64,000 bases of DNA from Yersinia rohdei ATCC 43380. Its GTDB lineage: Bacteria > Pseudomonadota > Gammaproteobacteria > Enterobacterales > Enterobacteriaceae. The notes beneath the pieces were generated by a model that saw nothing but the letters and a program-made list of their open reading frames with translations, made no database searches and was not told the origin of the DNA. The stretch covers positions 82,945 through 146,944 of the forward strand of contig NZ_ACCD01000007.1 of assembly GCF_000173775.1 (NCBI RefSeq). The letters are read 5' to 3'. This document shows, in pieces, positions 46,188-61,953 of the stretch (positions are counted from its first letter, which is position 1; every line of letters begins with the position of its first letter). The position numbers were made by a program, and so were the translations under genes.

Positions 46188-46943
46188 ATGGTAGATCAGG
46201 AGAAGGAAACCACTCATTTTGGTTTCCGCACCGTAGCCAAAGAACAGAAAGAAGGCATGGTGGCAGAAGTTTTTCATTCCGTAGCCGCTAAATACGATCT
46301 GATGAATGACCTGATGTCGTTCGGTGTTCATCGTATTTGGAAGCGTTTTACCATTGACTGTAGCGGTGTTCGACGCGGTCAACGGGTATTGGACTTGGCG
46401 GGTGGTACCGGCGATTTGACCGCCAAGTTTTCTCGCTTGGTAGGTGAGCAGGGCGAAGTCGTTCTGGCTGATATTAATGAATCTATGTTGCGTATGGGCC
46501 GTGAAAAGCTGCGCGATAAAGGGATTGTAGGTAATGTCAGTTATGTGCAGGCTAATGCTGAGGCCTTGCCTTTCCCTGATAATTACTTCGATTGCATTAC
46601 TATTTCATTCGGTTTGAGAAATGTAACCGAGAAAGAAAAAGCGCTGCGCTCGATGTTTCGGGTATTAAAACCAGGTGGGCGTTTGTTAGTTCTCGAGTTC
46701 TCTAAACCGCTACTGGCTCCTTTGAGCAAAGCCTATGATGCATATTCTTTCCATATTTTACCTAAGATTGGTGAGCTTGTAGCACAGGACTCCGAAAGTT
46801 ATCGCTATTTGGCGGAATCTATTCGGATGCATCCTGACCAAGAAACACTGAAAGGTATGATGATAGATGCTGGGTTTGAAAACGTAACTTATTCCAATTT
46901 AACCGGTGGTATTGTTGCGTTACATCGGGGCTTCAAGTTCTAA
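46188..46943 (+). CDS. ubiE: Ubiquinone/menaquinone biosynthesis C-methyltransferase
   Basis: SAM-dependent methyltransferase acting in both ubiquinone and menaquinone synthesis. The start chosen is ATG 46188 ([20 protein letters not shown]), 251 residues as in E. coli; a TTG eight codons upstream is the only alternative. SAM motif I is [15 protein letters not shown] near residue 67, followed by [20 protein letters not shown] near 126 and [11 protein letters not shown]. It is followed by ubiJ after 13 bases. Confidence 0.97.
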   Translation: MVDQEKETTHFGFRTVAKEQKEGMVAEVFHSVAAKYDLMNDLMSFGVHRIWKRFTIDCSGVRRGQRVLDLAGGTGDLTAKFSRLVGEQGEVVLADINESMLRMGREKLRDKGIVGNVSYVQANAEALPFPDNYFDCITISFGLRNVTEKEKALRSMFRVLKPGGRLLVLEFSKPLLAPLSKAYDAYSFHILPKIGELVAQDSESYRYLAESIRMHPDQETLKGMMIDAGFENVTYSNLTGGIVALHRGFKF

Positions 46944-46956
46944 CAGGAATATGGCT

Positions 46957-47610
46957 ATGCCACTAAAATCACTGATATTTAAGCCCTTGTCACTAGAACC
47001 TTTTTTGCTGTCGCCGCTAATAGCAGCAGCTATAGAAACTTCACTAAATAGTGTGTTATTTCGTGATAAAAGCATGAAAACTGCGCGTTTACGCTTAGCA
47101 GGTAAAGTTTTGCGTATCGAGTTACGCGAGATAAGTTTTCCTCTGCTATTAGTCTTTAGCGAACAGCAGATAGATGTTTTAAGTCAATGGGATGGTGAGG
47201 CAGATTGCATAGTGAAATCGGAAGTTGCTGTGTTGGCAAAACTGCGTGACCGCCAGCAACTTTCACCACTAATGCGTAGTGGTGAATTGATTGTCGAAGG
47301 TGATATTCAGGTAGTTCAACAGCTTGTTGCTCTATTGGATCTTGCTGAGTGGGAACCCGCCGAATGGCTGGCACCTTATATTGGTGATATTGCTGCGGAA
47401 TCCATTGGGCAGGCAGTACATAAAAGTCGTCGTTTTCTGAGTAAGCAGTTACGACAGCAACAACATTATTTAGCTGAAGCAATAACTGAAGAGTGGAAAA
47501 TGGCTCCGGCTCCGCTGGAAGTAGTGTGGTTTAACGAAGAAGTTGACGCTACCGTCCGTGCCACTGAAGCTTTAAGCGCCAGATTGGCAATCATGGAGAC
47601 AAAACAATGA
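46957..47610 (+). CDS. ubiJ: Ubiquinone biosynthesis accessory factor UbiJ
   Basis: Lipid-binding (SCP2-like) accessory protein that with UbiK organises the soluble Ubi complex. The ATG at 46957 is favoured because AGGA lies 8 bases upstream; an ATG two codons earlier is too close to it. About 217 residues, with [21 protein letters not shown] (residues 91-111) and the C-terminal [16 protein letters not shown] motif as in E. coli YigP. In E. coli a small RNA, EsrE, is encoded within the 3' half of this gene; the equivalent segment is present but its expression cannot be judged. It overlaps ubiB by 4 bases. Confidence 0.92.
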   Translation: MPLKSLIFKPLSLEPFLLSPLIAAAIETSLNSVLFRDKSMKTARLRLAGKVLRIELREISFPLLLVFSEQQIDVLSQWDGEADCIVKSEVAVLAKLRDRQQLSPLMRSGELIVEGDIQVVQQLVALLDLAEWEPAEWLAPYIGDIAAESIGQAVHKSRRFLSKQLRQQQHYLAEAITEEWKMAPAPLEVVWFNEEVDATVRATEALSARLAIMETKQ

Positions 47611-49238
47611 CGCCAGGAGAACTTCGGCGCCTGTATCTAATTATTCGGGTTTTCTTAAGCTATGGGCTGGATGAATTAATCCCGAATATACGTTTGACGT
47701 TACCATTACGCATTGGCCGCCATCTATTTTTCTGGTTGCCTAATCGTCACAAAGATAAGCCGATTGGTGAACGTCTACGCCTTGCCTTGCAGGAATTAGG
47801 GCCTGTCTGGATCAAGTTTGGGCAGATGATGTCTACGCGCCGTGATCTCTTCCCTCCGGCAATTGCCGATCAGCTGGCTTTATTACAAGATAGAGTTGCG
47901 CCATTTGATGGTGCGCTGGCACGAAAACATATTGAAATAGCGATGGGAGGGCCGCTCGAAACATGGTTCGACGACTTTGAGCAGCAAGCTTTGGCCTCTG
48001 CTTCCATTGCGCAAGTACATACGGCACGTTTAAAAGAGAACGGTCAGGAAGTTGTACTTAAAGTTATTCGCCCCGATATCTTGCCGATTATTAAAGCAGA
48101 CATCCGTTTGATGTACCGATTGGCTGGCTGGGTACCTAAGCTTTTACCCGATGGCCGCAGATTGCGCCCACGGGAAGTCGTACGTGAATATGAAAAAACA
48201 CTGCTTGATGAGTTGAATTTGCTACGAGAAGCTGCGAACGCAATCCAATTGCGTCGTAATTTTGAAAATAGCCCAATGCTCTATATTCCTGAGATCTATT
48301 CAGATTATTGCCGAGAAAGCGTCTTGGTAATGGAACGTATTTACGGCATACCGGTATCTGATATTGCTGCTCTGGAAGACCAAGGCACTAATATGAAGCT
48401 GCTGGCTGAACGTGGGGTACAAGTTTTCTTCACTCAGGTTTTTCGTGACAGTTTTTTCCATGCAGATATGCATCCTGGGAATATTTTTGTCAGCTACGAA
48501 CATCCCCATGACCCACTTTATATCGGTATTGACTGCGGTATTGTCGGCTCGCTGAACAAAGCAGATAAACGTTATCTTGCTGAAAACTTTATTGCTTTCT
48601 TTAATCGAGATTATCGGCGAGTTGCTGAATTGCATGTCGATTCCGGTTGGGTTCCCCGTGACACGAATGTTGAAGATTTTGAGTTCGCTATACGTACCGT
48701 CTGCGAGCCTATTTTTGAAAAACCACTCGCTGAAATATCATTCGGGCATGTTTTGTTAAACCTCTTTAACACTGCACGCCGCTTTAATATGGAAGTACAA
48801 CCCCAGTTGGTTTTGCTACAGAAAACGTTGTTATATGTTGAGGGCTTGGGGCGTCAGCTTTATCCCCAACTTGATTTGTGGACGACGGCTAAACCTTTCC
48901 TTGAAAGCTGGTTAAGAGACCAAGTTGGTCTGCCTGCTGTTATCAGGGCTTTGAAAGAAAAAGCACCATTCTGGGCAGAGAAATTTCCTGAGTTGCCTGA
49001 GCTGGTTTATGACAGCTTGCAGCAGCATAAATTATTACAGCAAAGTGTTGATAAACTTACGACACAGTTGCAAGGACAGCAACAACGGCAAGGTCAGTCA
49101 CGGTATTTGTTCGGTGTTGGCGCTACACTATTAGTTAGCGGTACCATTTTGTTTTTGGCTGATGCGGTAGAAATCTCAACGGGATTTATTGTCGCTGGAG
49201 CATTGGCTTGGTTTATTGGTTGGCGACGAACCAGTTAA
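47607..49238 (+). CDS. ubiB: Ubiquinone biosynthesis atypical kinase UbiB
   Basis: ADCK/UbiB family atypical kinase-like ATPase required for ubiquinone synthesis. Its 543 residues include the family KxGQ motif in [15 protein letters not shown] near residue 70, an Ala-rich loop [14 protein letters not shown] near 131 replacing the glycine loop, the catalytic [10 protein letters not shown] near 285, DCGIVG near 309, and two C-terminal helices (residues about 500-540) that anchor it to the inner membrane. It starts within the ubiJ stop (ATGA). Confidence 0.97.
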   Translation: MTPGELRRLYLIIRVFLSYGLDELIPNIRLTLPLRIGRHLFFWLPNRHKDKPIGERLRLALQELGPVWIKFGQMMSTRRDLFPPAIADQLALLQDRVAPFDGALARKHIEIAMGGPLETWFDDFEQQALASASIAQVHTARLKENGQEVVLKVIRPDILPIIKADIRLMYRLAGWVPKLLPDGRRLRPREVVREYEKTLLDELNLLREAANAIQLRRNFENSPMLYIPEIYSDYCRESVLVMERIYGIPVSDIAALEDQGTNMKLLAERGVQVFFTQVFRDSFFHADMHPGNIFVSYEHPHDPLYIGIDCGIVGSLNKADKRYLAENFIAFFNRDYRRVAELHVDSGWVPRDTNVEDFEFAIRTVCEPIFEKPLAEISFGHVLLNLFNTARRFNMEVQPQLVLLQKTLLYVEGLGRQLYPQLDLWTTAKPFLESWLRDQVGLPAVIRALKEKAPFWAEKFPELPELVYDSLQQHKLLQQSVDKLTTQLQGQQQRQGQSRYLFGVGATLLVSGTILFLADAVEISTGFIVAGALAWFIGWRRTS

Positions 49239-49388
49239 TGACTTAATTGCTGAATTATCTTTGAGTAGACTATTGCGCGGCTATTGGCGATGTAAGAGTT
49301 GTTAAAGAATTCCCTTGTTTGGTCAAGAAGCTATGCGCTAGTTCAAAATGCGGTAAGTTAGATAGGTATTCACAGAGGCTATATGACG

Positions 49389-49394
49389 TATAAT
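49389..49394 (+). promoter_or_regulatory. TATAAT -10 element before tatA
   Basis: A perfect TATAAT preceded by GACG lies 40 bases before tatA. The -35 region at the right distance (around 49366) is a poor match, so strength is uncertain. Confidence 0.4.
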
Positions 49395-49433
49395 GCCTCT
49401 ATGGAATAACCCTTGAATATAGAGGTGAATGTA

Positions 49434-49700
49434 ATGGGTGGTATAAGTATTTGGCAGTTATTGATCATTGCCGTGATTGTTGTTCTGCTGTTTGGAACCA
49501 ATAAACTGCGGACGTTGGGGTCAGATCTGGGTGCATCTATCAAAGGCTTTAAGAAAGCCATAGGCGATGAGCCACAAACACCTCCGACTAATGTTGATAA
49601 AACCAGCAATGATGCTGATTTTGCAAAGTCGATTGCTGAAAAGCAGCAGCCGGTAGTTAAAGCTGAAGAGTCTAAGAGTCACGACAAAGAGCAGGGATAA
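49434..49700 (+). CDS. tatA: Sec-independent translocase subunit TatA
   Basis: Forms the size-variable pore element of the twin-arginine export system. The ATG at 49434 after GAGGTGA gives 88 residues beginning [20 protein letters not shown], a single membrane helix, then the FGTNKLR hinge and an amphipathic helix ([17 protein letters not shown]), then an acidic tail. It is first of tatABC, 3 bases before tatB. Confidence 0.96.
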   Translation: MGGISIWQLLIIAVIVVLLFGTNKLRTLGSDLGASIKGFKKAIGDEPQTPPTNVDKTSNDADFAKSIAEKQQPVVKAEESKSHDKEQG

Positions 49701-49703
49701 GCT

Positions 49704-50360
49704 GTGTTCGACATCGGGATTAGTGAACTGTTGCTGGTGCTTGTTATCGGTCTGGTCGTCCTTGGGCCAGAACGGTTACCAGTTGCTGTAAGAACAGTTG
49801 CAGGTTGGATTCGTACTTTGCGTTCACTTGCAGCAACTGTGCAAAACGAATTAGCGCAAGAGCTTAAGATTCAGGAGTTGCAAGATAGCCTGAAGAAAGC
49901 AGAACAGGCCGGTTTGCAGAATCTGACACCTGAACTGAAAGCCTCAATGGATGAACTCAAAGAGGCTGCTGAAGCGCTGAAACGTTCTTATCATTCTGAC
50001 ATTGGCTCGGAAGCACCACACACGATTCATAATCCGCTAGTTACTGAACCGGAAGCGATTCATGATGGTGTTACACCAGCAGAGTCCGCAACTCAGGCTC
50101 AGGCATTGCCTCAAGCTCCGAGCATTGATATTGATAAAGCGAGCACTTCGTCAGCAGTTGGCGCTGCTCCTGATAGCGATGTGAAACCTATGACTCAGGT
50201 TGAGGCATTTTCTGCGTCTATCCCTCCTGTAGATAGGGAGCCGGTACCTGTTACGAATACTCCCGTAGCTAAGGCACAAACTGCCACAGTTGATACCCAT
50301 AGCACCGATTCACTCAGTGCTGAACAACCTCGAATTCACCAACCTGGCGGCGATCGGTAA
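49704..50360 (+). CDS. tatB: Sec-independent translocase subunit TatB
   Basis: Forms the twin-arginine signal-peptide receptor with TatC. The GTG start at 49704 is as in E. coli. Its 218 residues consist of a helix (residues 2-20, [16 protein letters not shown]), the PERLP hinge, an amphipathic helix with [19 protein letters not shown], and a long low-complexity Pro/Ala/Ser-rich tail from about 95. That tail is longer than in E. coli (171 residues in total). tatC starts 2 bases later. Confidence 0.95.
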   Translation: MFDIGISELLLVLVIGLVVLGPERLPVAVRTVAGWIRTLRSLAATVQNELAQELKIQELQDSLKKAEQAGLQNLTPELKASMDELKEAAEALKRSYHSDIGSEAPHTIHNPLVTEPEAIHDGVTPAESATQAQALPQAPSIDIDKASTSSAVGAAPDSDVKPMTQVEAFSASIPPVDREPVPVTNTPVAKAQTATVDTHSTDSLSAEQPRIHQPGGDR

Positions 50361-50362
50361 AC

Positions 50363-51145
50363 ATGGCTGTTGATGATACCCAACCCCTTATTACTCATTT
50401 AATAGAACTGCGTAAGCGGCTATTGAATTGCATCATCACTATTTTAGTGGTTTTTTTTGTATTGGTTTTTTTCGCCAATGATATTTATCACCTGGTTTCA
50501 GCACCGTTGATCAAACAACTGCCTGTTGGCTCCAGTATGATTGCTACAGATGTTGCATCGCCGTTTTTTACCCCGATTAAATTGACCATGATGGTCTCGG
50601 TGTTTGTTTCAGCTCCGATGATCCTTTATCAGGTGTGGGCATTTATCGCCCCTGCGCTATATAAGCATGAGCGCCGTCTGATGGTTCCACTGCTGATTTC
50701 CAGTAGCTTCTTATTTTATCTGGGTATGGCATTTGCTTATTTTATTGTTTTTCCGCTAGCTTTTGGTTTTTTTGCCAAAACAGCGCCGGAAAGTGTGTTA
50801 ATCGCAACGGATATCACCAAATATCTTGATTTTGTTATGGCGCTTTTTATGGCCTTTGGTATTTCTTTTGAAGTTCCGATTGCGATAATTCTTTTGTGCT
50901 GGACAGGGGTGACCACACCTGAAGCATTGAAGAAAAAACGGCCTTATGTGTTTGTCGGTGCTTTTGTTGTTGGCATGCTTCTCACGCCACCGGATGTGTT
51001 GTCACAGACATTATTGGCAATCCCAATGTATCTGTTATTTGAACTGGGTCTATTCTTCGCTCGTTTTTACACTGGCAAAAAACGCCGGGCAGATATTGAT
51101 GAAGAAGATGAAGAAGACGTCGATAACCAGCCGAAAGAGTCCTAA
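50363..51145 (+). CDS. tatC: Sec-independent translocase subunit TatC
   Basis: Six-helix core of the Tat receptor that recognises the twin-arginine signal. Its 260 residues show the N-terminal [12 protein letters not shown], the conserved loop [20 protein letters not shown] near residue 68, and [10 protein letters not shown] near 167. The C-terminus is highly charged ([10 protein letters not shown]). It ends the tatABC operon; tatD follows 144 bases later. Confidence 0.97.
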   Translation: MAVDDTQPLITHLIELRKRLLNCIITILVVFFVLVFFANDIYHLVSAPLIKQLPVGSSMIATDVASPFFTPIKLTMMVSVFVSAPMILYQVWAFIAPALYKHERRLMVPLLISSSFLFYLGMAFAYFIVFPLAFGFFAKTAPESVLIATDITKYLDFVMALFMAFGISFEVPIAIILLCWTGVTTPEALKKKRPYVFVGAFVVGMLLTPPDVLSQTLLAIPMYLLFELGLFFARFYTGKKRRADIDEEDEEDVDNQPKES

Positions 51146-51289
51146 ATCTCTCTCAAGTTATAATCTATCCCAATAGAGAAAAAGGCTGGGTAATGAGAGT
51201 AGCTAGCACATCGGTAACTCGAATGATGGCAGATATGTGATTTGATGTTTTAGCCGCCCATCAGGGCGGCTTCTGTTTGGGACGGTTCA

Positions 51290-52072
51290 ATGTTTGATAT
51301 CGGTGTGAATTTAACCAGTTCACAATTTGCAAAAGATTGCCCTCAGATTATTGCTGCTGCACAAGAGGCTGGGGTTACCGGTATGCTAATTACCGGTACT
51401 GATGCGCAAGAAAGCCAGGCAGCACTGGATCTTGCCATGACTTACCCTGGTTATTGCTGGTCAACTGCCGGTGTTCACCCTCACCATGCCAGTTGTTGGG
51501 ATATGTCGGTCGAACAGACAATCAGGGCATTGTCTGCCAATACTTCAGTGGTTGCTATTGGCGAGTGTGGGTTGGATTTCAACCGCAACTTTTCGACTCC
51601 AGCAGAACAAGAAATAGCCTTTACTGCGCAACTGGCATTAGCCGCCGAGCTTTCTTTGCCTGTTTTCTTACATTGCCGCGATGCTCACGAGCGTTTTATT
51701 GCTCTGCTTTTACCTTGGTTAGATAAAATCCCCGCCGCTGTTGTACATTGCTTTACTGGAACTGCCGATGAGTTAGATGCTTGTCTGGCATTGGGCGTAT
51801 CTATTGGTATCACCGGCTGGGTTTGCGATGAACGCCGAGGTCTGGAACTAAGAGCGTTACTGCCGCGCATTCCTGTTCAGCAATTGTTGTTAGAAACCGA
51901 TGCCCCCTATTTATTGCCAAGGGATATATATCCTAAACCGGCATCGCGTCGCAATGAACCCCGATTTCTGCCTCATATCGTCCAGCAGGTTGCTGTCTGG
52001 CGACAAGAAGACCCTAAATGGCTGGGACAGAAAACTGATGAAAACGCCCGCCGGATTTTCCGGTTGGTTTGA
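51290..52072 (+). CDS. tatD: 3'-5' ssDNA/RNA exonuclease TatD
   Basis: Metal-dependent TIM-barrel nuclease linked to oxidative DNA repair; not needed for Tat export. Its 260 residues carry AGVHPHHA near residue 60, the metal-ligand segments [10 protein letters not shown] near 93, [11 protein letters not shown] near 127, VVHCFTG near 152, and the terminal [13 protein letters not shown] near 200. The N-terminus [13 protein letters not shown] is typical of TatD. hemB follows 14 bases later with its own AGGAG. Confidence 0.95.
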   Translation: MFDIGVNLTSSQFAKDCPQIIAAAQEAGVTGMLITGTDAQESQAALDLAMTYPGYCWSTAGVHPHHASCWDMSVEQTIRALSANTSVVAIGECGLDFNRNFSTPAEQEIAFTAQLALAAELSLPVFLHCRDAHERFIALLLPWLDKIPAAVVHCFTGTADELDACLALGVSIGITGWVCDERRGLELRALLPRIPVQQLLLETDAPYLLPRDIYPKPASRRNEPRFLPHIVQQVAVWRQEDPKWLGQKTDENARRIFRLV

Positions 52073-52077
52073 GTTAG

Positions 52078-53109
<1,032 letters not shown>

Positions 53110-53130
53110 CTCTTTGAGTCTTCATCATAG

Positions 53131-53152
53131 GGTAGGTACGGCTGTACCTACC
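53131..53152. terminator. Perfect hairpin between convergent hemB and rfaH
   Basis: GGTAGGTAC (53131-53139) and GTACCTACC (53144-53152) form a 9-bp perfect stem with a 4-base loop, followed on the plus strand by TCGATTTGTTGTT. It could serve both genes. Confidence 0.65.
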
Positions 53153-53173
53153 TCGATTTGTTGTTACACCGAA

Positions 53174-53665
53174 TTATGACTGTTTTTCGAACTGACGATT
53201 ATCCAGGCTTTGCAGCACTTGGCTATTGAGCATATTCAGCAGCAGCATGGAACGGGCTTCGCCATCGGGTTCGGTATAAATTGCCTGTAATCCGGAAAAA
53301 ATACCTTCCGTAATTGTCACTACGTCGCCAGCAACAGGCACTTCCGGGTCAATGATTTTATCCGCAGTATGGGATTGCATCTCGGCGATAACAACCGCCG
53401 GAATGACCGCGGGCTGCACACCAAATCGGACAAAATGGCTGACACCACGGGTGGCGCTGATTGTTGTGGTGTGAATTTGTTCTGGATCAAAGGCGATAAA
53501 TAGATAGTTAGGGAATAGTGCTTCTGTTGTTGCAATTCGTTTGCCGCGCACTATTTTTTCGATAGTCACTATCGGTGTCCAGCACTTCACCTCTTGCCGC
53601 TCTAAATGCTCTTTAGCGCGTAACAGTTGACCACGTTTACAATATAATAAATGCCAGTATTTCAT
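53174..53665 (-). CDS. rfaH: Transcription antitermination factor RfaH
   Basis: NusG paralogue that binds RNA polymerase at ops sites and raises expression of long operons such as LPS core, O-antigen and some exported-factor genes. Its 163 residues begin with the NGN domain ([20 protein letters not shown], then VECWTP-like [12 protein letters not shown]) and end with a KOW segment ([20 protein letters not shown]) that in RfaH refolds between alpha and beta forms. Located before ubiD as in E. coli. Confidence 0.96.
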   Translation of the reverse strand: MKYWHLLYCKRGQLLRAKEHLERQEVKCWTPIVTIEKIVRGKRIATTEALFPNYLFIAFDPEQIHTTTISATRGVSHFVRFGVQPAVIPAVVIAEMQSHTADKIIDPEVPVAGDVVTITEGIFSGLQAIYTEPDGEARSMLLLNMLNSQVLQSLDNRQFEKQS

Positions 53666-53930
53666 AATTTCGCATGCCTTTAGATACTGCTCGGCAGCAT
53701 AGCAAAAGTGCCGGTATTTAGACAGTCAGGAAAAATACATCATTTATAACCTGTTGTTTATTATATAAAGAGAACGTTTAATTTGTATCGGCAGAATAAT
53801 ATTTGCATTAATAATCGTGGATGGCAGGGAGCGCCATGATATTTTTTGATAGGGTCGGTCTTCATTTTTAACAAAAAGACAGCAACTGCTATAAAGACAG
53901 CCTATAATGGCGCATCACATAGCCGCCGAA

Positions 53931-55427
53931 ATGATCAGCATGAAATACCGTGACTTACGTGACTTCCTCTCGTTACTGGAACAGAGGGGGGAACTTAAAC
54001 GTATTAGCCAGCCTATTGATCCCTATCTGGAAATGACAGAAATTGCCGATCGCACCTTACGTGCTGGCGGCCCTGCATTACTTTTCGAGAATCCTAAGGG
54101 CTACAGCATGCCAGTGCTGTGTAACCTGTTTGGTACCGCCAAGCGGGTTGCCATGGGGATGGGGCAAGAAGACGTCAGCGCACTGCGGGATGTTGGTAAG
54201 CTGTTGGCTTTCTTGAAAGAACCCGATCCTCCGAAGGGATTTCGTGATTTATTCGATAAACTGCCGAAATTTAAGCAGGTTTTGAATATGCCAACGAAAT
54301 GCTTAAGCTCTGCACCTTGCCAAGAGCAGGTCTGGGAAGGTGATGATGTCGATCTGAGCCGAATTCCGGTCATGCACTGTTGGCCAGAGGATGCTGCTCC
54401 CCTGGTATCTTGGGGATTGACGGTAACCCGTGGGCCGCATAAAGAGCGGCAGAATCTGGGTATCTATCGCCAACAAGTGCTGGGCAAAAACAAATTAATT
54501 ATGCGCTGGTTATCTCACCGTGGTGGCGCTTTAGACTATCAAGAATGGTGTGAGGCGCATCCCGGAGAACGTTTCCCAGTGGCCGTTGCGCTGGGGGCTG
54601 ACCCTGCGACTATTTTGGCCGCGGTAACGCCGGTGCCGGATACGCTGTCTGAATATGCTTTTGCGGGTTTATTACGTGGGCATAAAACTGAAGTCGTGAA
54701 ATGTCTTTCCAGCTCTCTTGAAGTTCCTGCAAGTGCAGAAATTGTATTAGAAGGATATATTGAGCAGGGTGAGATGGCACCGGAAGGCCCTTATGGCGAC
54801 CATACCGGTTATTACAACGAGATTGACAGTTTCCCGGTCTTTACCGTCACCCATATTACCCAGCGCAAAGACGCGATTTATCATTCAACTTATACTGGCC
54901 GCCCACCGGATGAACCGGCGGTGATGGGGGTTGCGCTGAATGAAGTCTTTGTTCCTATTTTGCAAAAGCAGTTCCCAGAAATTGTTGATTTCTATTTGCC
55001 GCCAGAAGGCTGTTCATACCGCCTGGCAGTAGTGACCATCAAGAAACAGTATGCCGGTCATGCGAAACGCGTGATGATGGGCGTTTGGTCGTTTTTGCGC
55101 CAGTTTATGTATACAAAATTTGTTATTGTTTGTGATGATGATATTAATGCACGTGATTGGAATGATGTCATTTGGGCAATTACAACCCGGATGGATCCCG
55201 CCCGCGATACCGTGTTAATTGAAAACACACCAATAGATTATTTGGATTTCGCCTCACCGGTTTCCGGTTTGGGATCGAAAATGGGGCTGGATGCCACCAA
55301 CAAATGGCCTGCTGAAACACCGCGTGAATGGGGCCGTCCAATTAAAATGGATGAAGAAGTCCGTGCTCGCGTTGATGCTATTTGGGACGAACTCGCCATT
55401 TTCAGTGACAAAGAAACGCAACGCTAA
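53931..55427 (+). CDS. ubiD: 3-Octaprenyl-4-hydroxybenzoate carboxy-lyase
   Basis: Prenylated-FMN-dependent decarboxylase of ubiquinone synthesis, working with the flavin prenyltransferase UbiX. Among several in-frame ATGs, 53931 gives [20 protein letters not shown] (498 residues), equivalent to E. coli MDAMKYNDL; 53907 or 53940 cannot be excluded as the ribosome site is weak. Signatures are [18 protein letters not shown] near residue 46, [20 protein letters not shown] and the catalytic [11 protein letters not shown] near 285. fre follows 54 bases later. Confidence 0.96.
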   Translation: MISMKYRDLRDFLSLLEQRGELKRISQPIDPYLEMTEIADRTLRAGGPALLFENPKGYSMPVLCNLFGTAKRVAMGMGQEDVSALRDVGKLLAFLKEPDPPKGFRDLFDKLPKFKQVLNMPTKCLSSAPCQEQVWEGDDVDLSRIPVMHCWPEDAAPLVSWGLTVTRGPHKERQNLGIYRQQVLGKNKLIMRWLSHRGGALDYQEWCEAHPGERFPVAVALGADPATILAAVTPVPDTLSEYAFAGLLRGHKTEVVKCLSSSLEVPASAEIVLEGYIEQGEMAPEGPYGDHTGYYNEIDSFPVFTVTHITQRKDAIYHSTYTGRPPDEPAVMGVALNEVFVPILQKQFPEIVDFYLPPEGCSYRLAVVTIKKQYAGHAKRVMMGVWSFLRQFMYTKFVIVCDDDINARDWNDVIWAITTRMDPARDTVLIENTPIDYLDFASPVSGLGSKMGLDATNKWPAETPREWGRPIKMDEEVRARVDAIWDELAIFSDKETQR

Positions 55428-55481
55428 CCGGCGTCGTTCTTGTCCTTGGTTTTGCATTTGATGACCCGACAGAGGGAAGGC

Positions 55482-56183
55482 ATGACAACTTTAAGCTGTA
55501 AAGTAACCTCCGTAGAGGCCATTACCGATACGGTGTACCGGGTGCAATTGGTGCCTGCATCTGCATTTTCTTTCCGTGCTGGGCAGTATTTGATGGTCGT
55601 AATGGACGAACGTGATAAGCGCCCATTCTCTATGGCATCCACGCCGTTGCAGCAAGATTGTATTGAGCTGCATATTGGGGCTTCAGAGTTGAATCTGTAT
55701 GCCATGGCGGTGATGGACAGAATCCTGAAAGAGAAAACGCTGGATGTGGATATTCCTCATGGCGAGGCGTGGTTCCGTGAGGGCAGCAACCGCCCGCTGA
55801 TTTTGATTGCCGGTGGCACTGGTTTTTCCTATGCGCGTTCAATTTTATTGGCTGCGCTAGCGGAACGTTCTGACCGCGAAGTTGCCATTTATTGGGGCGG
55901 GCGCGAAGCAGTACATTTATATGACTTAAGTGAACTGGAAGCACTGTCGATTAAATATCCACAGTTGAAAGTTATTCCTGTGGTCGAGCAACCAGAAGAG
56001 GGTTGGCGTGGTCGCACCGGGACAGTTCTGAGTGCCGTGCTGCAAGATTATGGTTCTCTGGCAGAGCAAGATATTTATATCGCCGGCCGTTTTGAAATGG
56101 CTAAGATTGCTCGCGAGCGTTTTTGTGCAGAACGAGGCGCGCAAGAAGCCCATATCTATGGCGATGCTTTTGCCTTTATCTGA
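55482..56183 (+). CDS. fre: NAD(P)H-flavin reductase
   Basis: Reduces free riboflavin, FMN and FAD with NAD(P)H, supplying reduced flavin for ferric iron reduction and ribonucleotide reductase activation. The start at 55482 follows AGGGAAGG and gives [20 protein letters not shown], identical to E. coli; 233 residues. Flavin-site RPFSMAS near residue 46, nucleotide-site [14 protein letters not shown] near 108 and the C-terminal YGDAFAFI define the family. Confidence 0.97.
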   Translation: MTTLSCKVTSVEAITDTVYRVQLVPASAFSFRAGQYLMVVMDERDKRPFSMASTPLQQDCIELHIGASELNLYAMAVMDRILKEKTLDVDIPHGEAWFREGSNRPLILIAGGTGFSYARSILLAALAERSDREVAIYWGGREAVHLYDLSELEALSIKYPQLKVIPVVEQPEEGWRGRTGTVLSAVLQDYGSLAEQDIYIAGRFEMAKIARERFCAERGAQEAHIYGDAFAFI

Positions 56184-56204
56184 GTCGCCGCTTTGATTCA
56201 GCAT

Positions 56205-56230
56205 AAAAAAACCCGCCCCTGACAGGCGGG
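56205..56230 (-). terminator. Intrinsic terminator of fadBA
   Basis: On the minus strand CCCGCC and GGCGGG (56225-56230 with 56212-56217) form a GC-rich stem with a 7-base loop, followed by seven T (plus-strand A at 56205-56211). It lies downstream of fadA. Confidence 0.85.
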
Positions 56231-56264
56231 AAAGCAACAACTAAACATCTTATAGTGCGGTTAT

Positions 56265-56294
56265 AAGGGTCTGAATTCAGGCCCTTAAAATTTT
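56265..56294 (+). terminator. Palindromic terminator candidate between fre and fadA
   Basis: AAGGGTCTGAA (56265-56275) pairs with TTCAGGCCCTT (56276-56286), a near-perfect 22-bp palindrome with one T-G pair, followed on the plus strand by AAAATTTTT. It may stop fre transcription before it enters fadBA antisense. Confidence 0.55.
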
Positions 56295-56315
56295 TCAGGT
56301 TAAAATCTTCGCAAG

Positions 56316-59680
<3,365 letters not shown>

Positions 59681-59706
59681 ATCTATCTCCTGAATAAGCG
59701 CATGTG

Positions 59707-59723
59707 ATCTGGTATGACCAGAT
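59707..59723 (-). promoter_or_regulatory. FadR operator of fadBA
   Basis: ATCTGGTATGACCAGAT is a 17-bp near-perfect palindrome, differing from the recalled E. coli fadB operator (ATCTGGTACGACCAGAT) by one base. FadR without long-chain acyl-CoA would repress fadBA here. Confidence 0.88.
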
Positions 59724-59971
59724 ATTCAGGAATTGTGGATATTTTGTTAATGAATTGCAAACTGGAGATTAATTTTTTGCAGTGAAGATCACAGTCGATC
59801 AGAAGGGATAATTGATTTTCATCATGTTTATTTGGCGAGTTTGCGCGGTTAAATATGCCATTTATTGCCGATGATAAGGTATTTGGCAGGTAGATTAGTT
59901 GTCGTCGAAACATGGCTTTGGCGACTATGATAAGATGAAAAAATTAAGTTCTAATAGCAAAGGGTACTGTG

Positions 59972-61303
59972 ATGGAAACGCTGGCTTCTTTATATAACGA
60001 ACATTTATCGACTCTACAACAGCGCACTCGCGAGGTGCTGGAGCGCCATCAGTTAGATGCTTTACTGATTCATTCTGGTGAGTTACAACGCATTTTCCTT
60101 GATGACCGCGATTATCCTTTTAAAGTTAATGCTCAGTTCAAAGCTTGGGTGCCGGTCACTCAAGTGCCAAACTGTTGGTTATGGGTCGATGGGGTTAATA
60201 TGCCGAAGTTATGGTTTTATTCTCCGGTAGATTATTGGCACTGTGTTGAGCCATTACCCAATAGTTTTTGGACTAAATGGATTGATATCAAACCATTAGC
60301 GCATGCTGAGGATATTGCGCAGCAATTACCAGAACAGCGCGAACGCGTGGCCTATATTGGTTATGCACCACAGCGTGCTAAGTCCTTGGGATTCAGCGCC
60401 GAAAATATCAACCCACAGCCCGTGCTAGATTACCTTCATTTCTATCGCTCTTATAAAACAGACTATGAACTGGCCTGCATGCGCGAAGCGCAAAAGACGG
60501 CAGTCGCGGGGCATTTAGCTGCTCATGAGGCTTTCCAGTCTGGAATGAGTGAGTTTGATATCAATCTGGCTTATCTGATGGCGACGGGGCAGCGTGATAC
60601 TGATGTGCCATACGATAATATTGTGGCGCTGAATGAACATTCCGCTGTGCTTCACTACACCACATTACAACATCAGCCACCGGCAGAAATGCGCAGTTTC
60701 TTGATGGATGCCGGCGCTGAATACAATGGTTATGCCGCAGACCTCACCCGCACCTATGCTGCTGATAGTGATAGCGATTTTGCCGCATTGATTAAAGACC
60801 TTAATGATGAGCAGCTTGCCCTGATCAAAACCATTAAAAGCGGTGAGCGCTATACCGACTATCACGTCCAAATGCACCAGCGGATTGCCAAATTGTTGCG
60901 TGTCCATAATCTGGTTACCGGTATCAGTGAAGAAGCTATGGTCGAGCAAGGCATTACCAGCCCATTCTTACCGCACGGGCTAGGACACCCTCTTGGGTTG
61001 CAAGTGCATGATACTGCTGGTTTTATGCAAGATGACAAAGGGACTCACCTAAGTGCGCCTGCCAAATATCCTTACTTGCGTTGCACGCGAATTTTGCAAC
61101 CTCGTATGGTGCTAACCATTGAGCCAGGCCTGTACTTTATTGAATCTTTGTTAGCGCCTTGGCGTACTGGCGAGTTCAGCAAGCACTTCAATTGGGATCG
61201 TATTGATGCGCTGAAACCTTATGGTGGTATTCGTATCGAAGATAATATCGTTATTCACGATAATCGGGTTGAGAACATGACTCGTGACCTAAAGCTGGCC
61301 TGA
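59972..61303 (+). CDS. pepQ: Xaa-Pro dipeptidase PepQ
   Basis: Metal-dependent (Mn) prolidase that cleaves dipeptides with C-terminal proline. The ATG at 59972 gives [12 protein letters not shown], matching E. coli; a GTG one codon earlier is less likely. Its 443 residues include the pita-bread metal ligands: Asp in [10 protein letters not shown] and in AADLTRTY (near residues 247 and 258), His in PHGLGHPLG (near 339), Glu in TIEPGLYF (near 384) and Glu in GGIRIEDN (near 423). yigZ starts within its stop codon. Confidence 0.97.
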   Translation: METLASLYNEHLSTLQQRTREVLERHQLDALLIHSGELQRIFLDDRDYPFKVNAQFKAWVPVTQVPNCWLWVDGVNMPKLWFYSPVDYWHCVEPLPNSFWTKWIDIKPLAHAEDIAQQLPEQRERVAYIGYAPQRAKSLGFSAENINPQPVLDYLHFYRSYKTDYELACMREAQKTAVAGHLAAHEAFQSGMSEFDINLAYLMATGQRDTDVPYDNIVALNEHSAVLHYTTLQHQPPAEMRSFLMDAGAEYNGYAADLTRTYAADSDSDFAALIKDLNDEQLALIKTIKSGERYTDYHVQMHQRIAKLLRVHNLVTGISEEAMVEQGITSPFLPHGLGHPLGLQVHDTAGFMQDDKGTHLSAPAKYPYLRCTRILQPRMVLTIEPGLYFIESLLAPWRTGEFSKHFNWDRIDALKPYGGIRIEDNIVIHDNRVENMTRDLKLA

Positions 61304-61917
61304 TGCAGCCTTACCTGATACCTGCTGCACCTGTGACCATCAGCGAAGAAATCAAGAAAAGTCGTTTTATCACCTTGCTGGCACATACCAGCGGGGTGAA
61401 TGAAGCGAAAGATTTTATTCAGCAGGTCAAGCAACAGCATCCGACAGCCCGGCATCACTGCTGGGCTTTTGTTGCCGGTACCCCAACGGATTCACAACAG
61501 CTCGGTTTTTCCGATGACGGTGAGCCGTCGGGCACTGCGGGTAAGCCTATTCTGGCACAGCTTATGGGCAGCGGAATTGGTGAAATTACCGCCGTGGTAG
61601 TGCGTTACTACGGCGGGATTAAGCTGGGTACCGGCGGGCTCGTTAGGGCGTACGGCAGTGGTGTTCAGCAGGCGCTAAAACAGATTGAAGTAAAATATAA
61701 AGTCCCACAGGTAGAATATACTTTGCAGTGTGACTACGCGCAGTTGGGCATGGTAGAAACATTATTACAGCAGGTGGAAGGCCAGATTTTGCAGAGTGAA
61801 TATGCACAACTCGTAACACTGCATCTCTCTTTGCCAGCAACGCAAGCCAGTCACGTCGGGGATAAATTGCGTGATCTCAGCCGTGGTACGTTGCAATTGA
61901 CGCCCATTTCGCAATAA
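61303..61917 (+). CDS. yigZ: YigZ, IMPACT/UPF0029 family protein
   Basis: Protein of 204 residues with the N-terminal IMPACT fold: KKSRFITLLAHTSGVNEAK near residue 18, HHCWAFVAG near 49, and SDDGEPSGTAGKPIL near 69, the family signature. The C-terminal DUF1949 ferredoxin-like domain follows. The role is unknown; it may bind RNA or translation factors. Its ATG overlaps the pepQ TGA by 1 base, so it is coupled to pepQ, as in E. coli. Confidence 0.92.
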   Translation: MQPYLIPAAPVTISEEIKKSRFITLLAHTSGVNEAKDFIQQVKQQHPTARHHCWAFVAGTPTDSQQLGFSDDGEPSGTAGKPILAQLMGSGIGEITAVVVRYYGGIKLGTGGLVRAYGSGVQQALKQIEVKYKVPQVEYTLQCDYAQLGMVETLLQQVEGQILQSEYAQLVTLHLSLPATQASHVGDKLRDLSRGTLQLTPISQ

Positions 61918-61953
61918 TCCCCATCCAAGTGAATTGCTAAGGAACGTGCCGGA

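Noticed and set aside
53666..53930. RfaH-dependent ops element near rfaH or ubiD
   Set aside because: The GGCGGTAGC core was not found in this gap, and neither gene is a known RfaH target.
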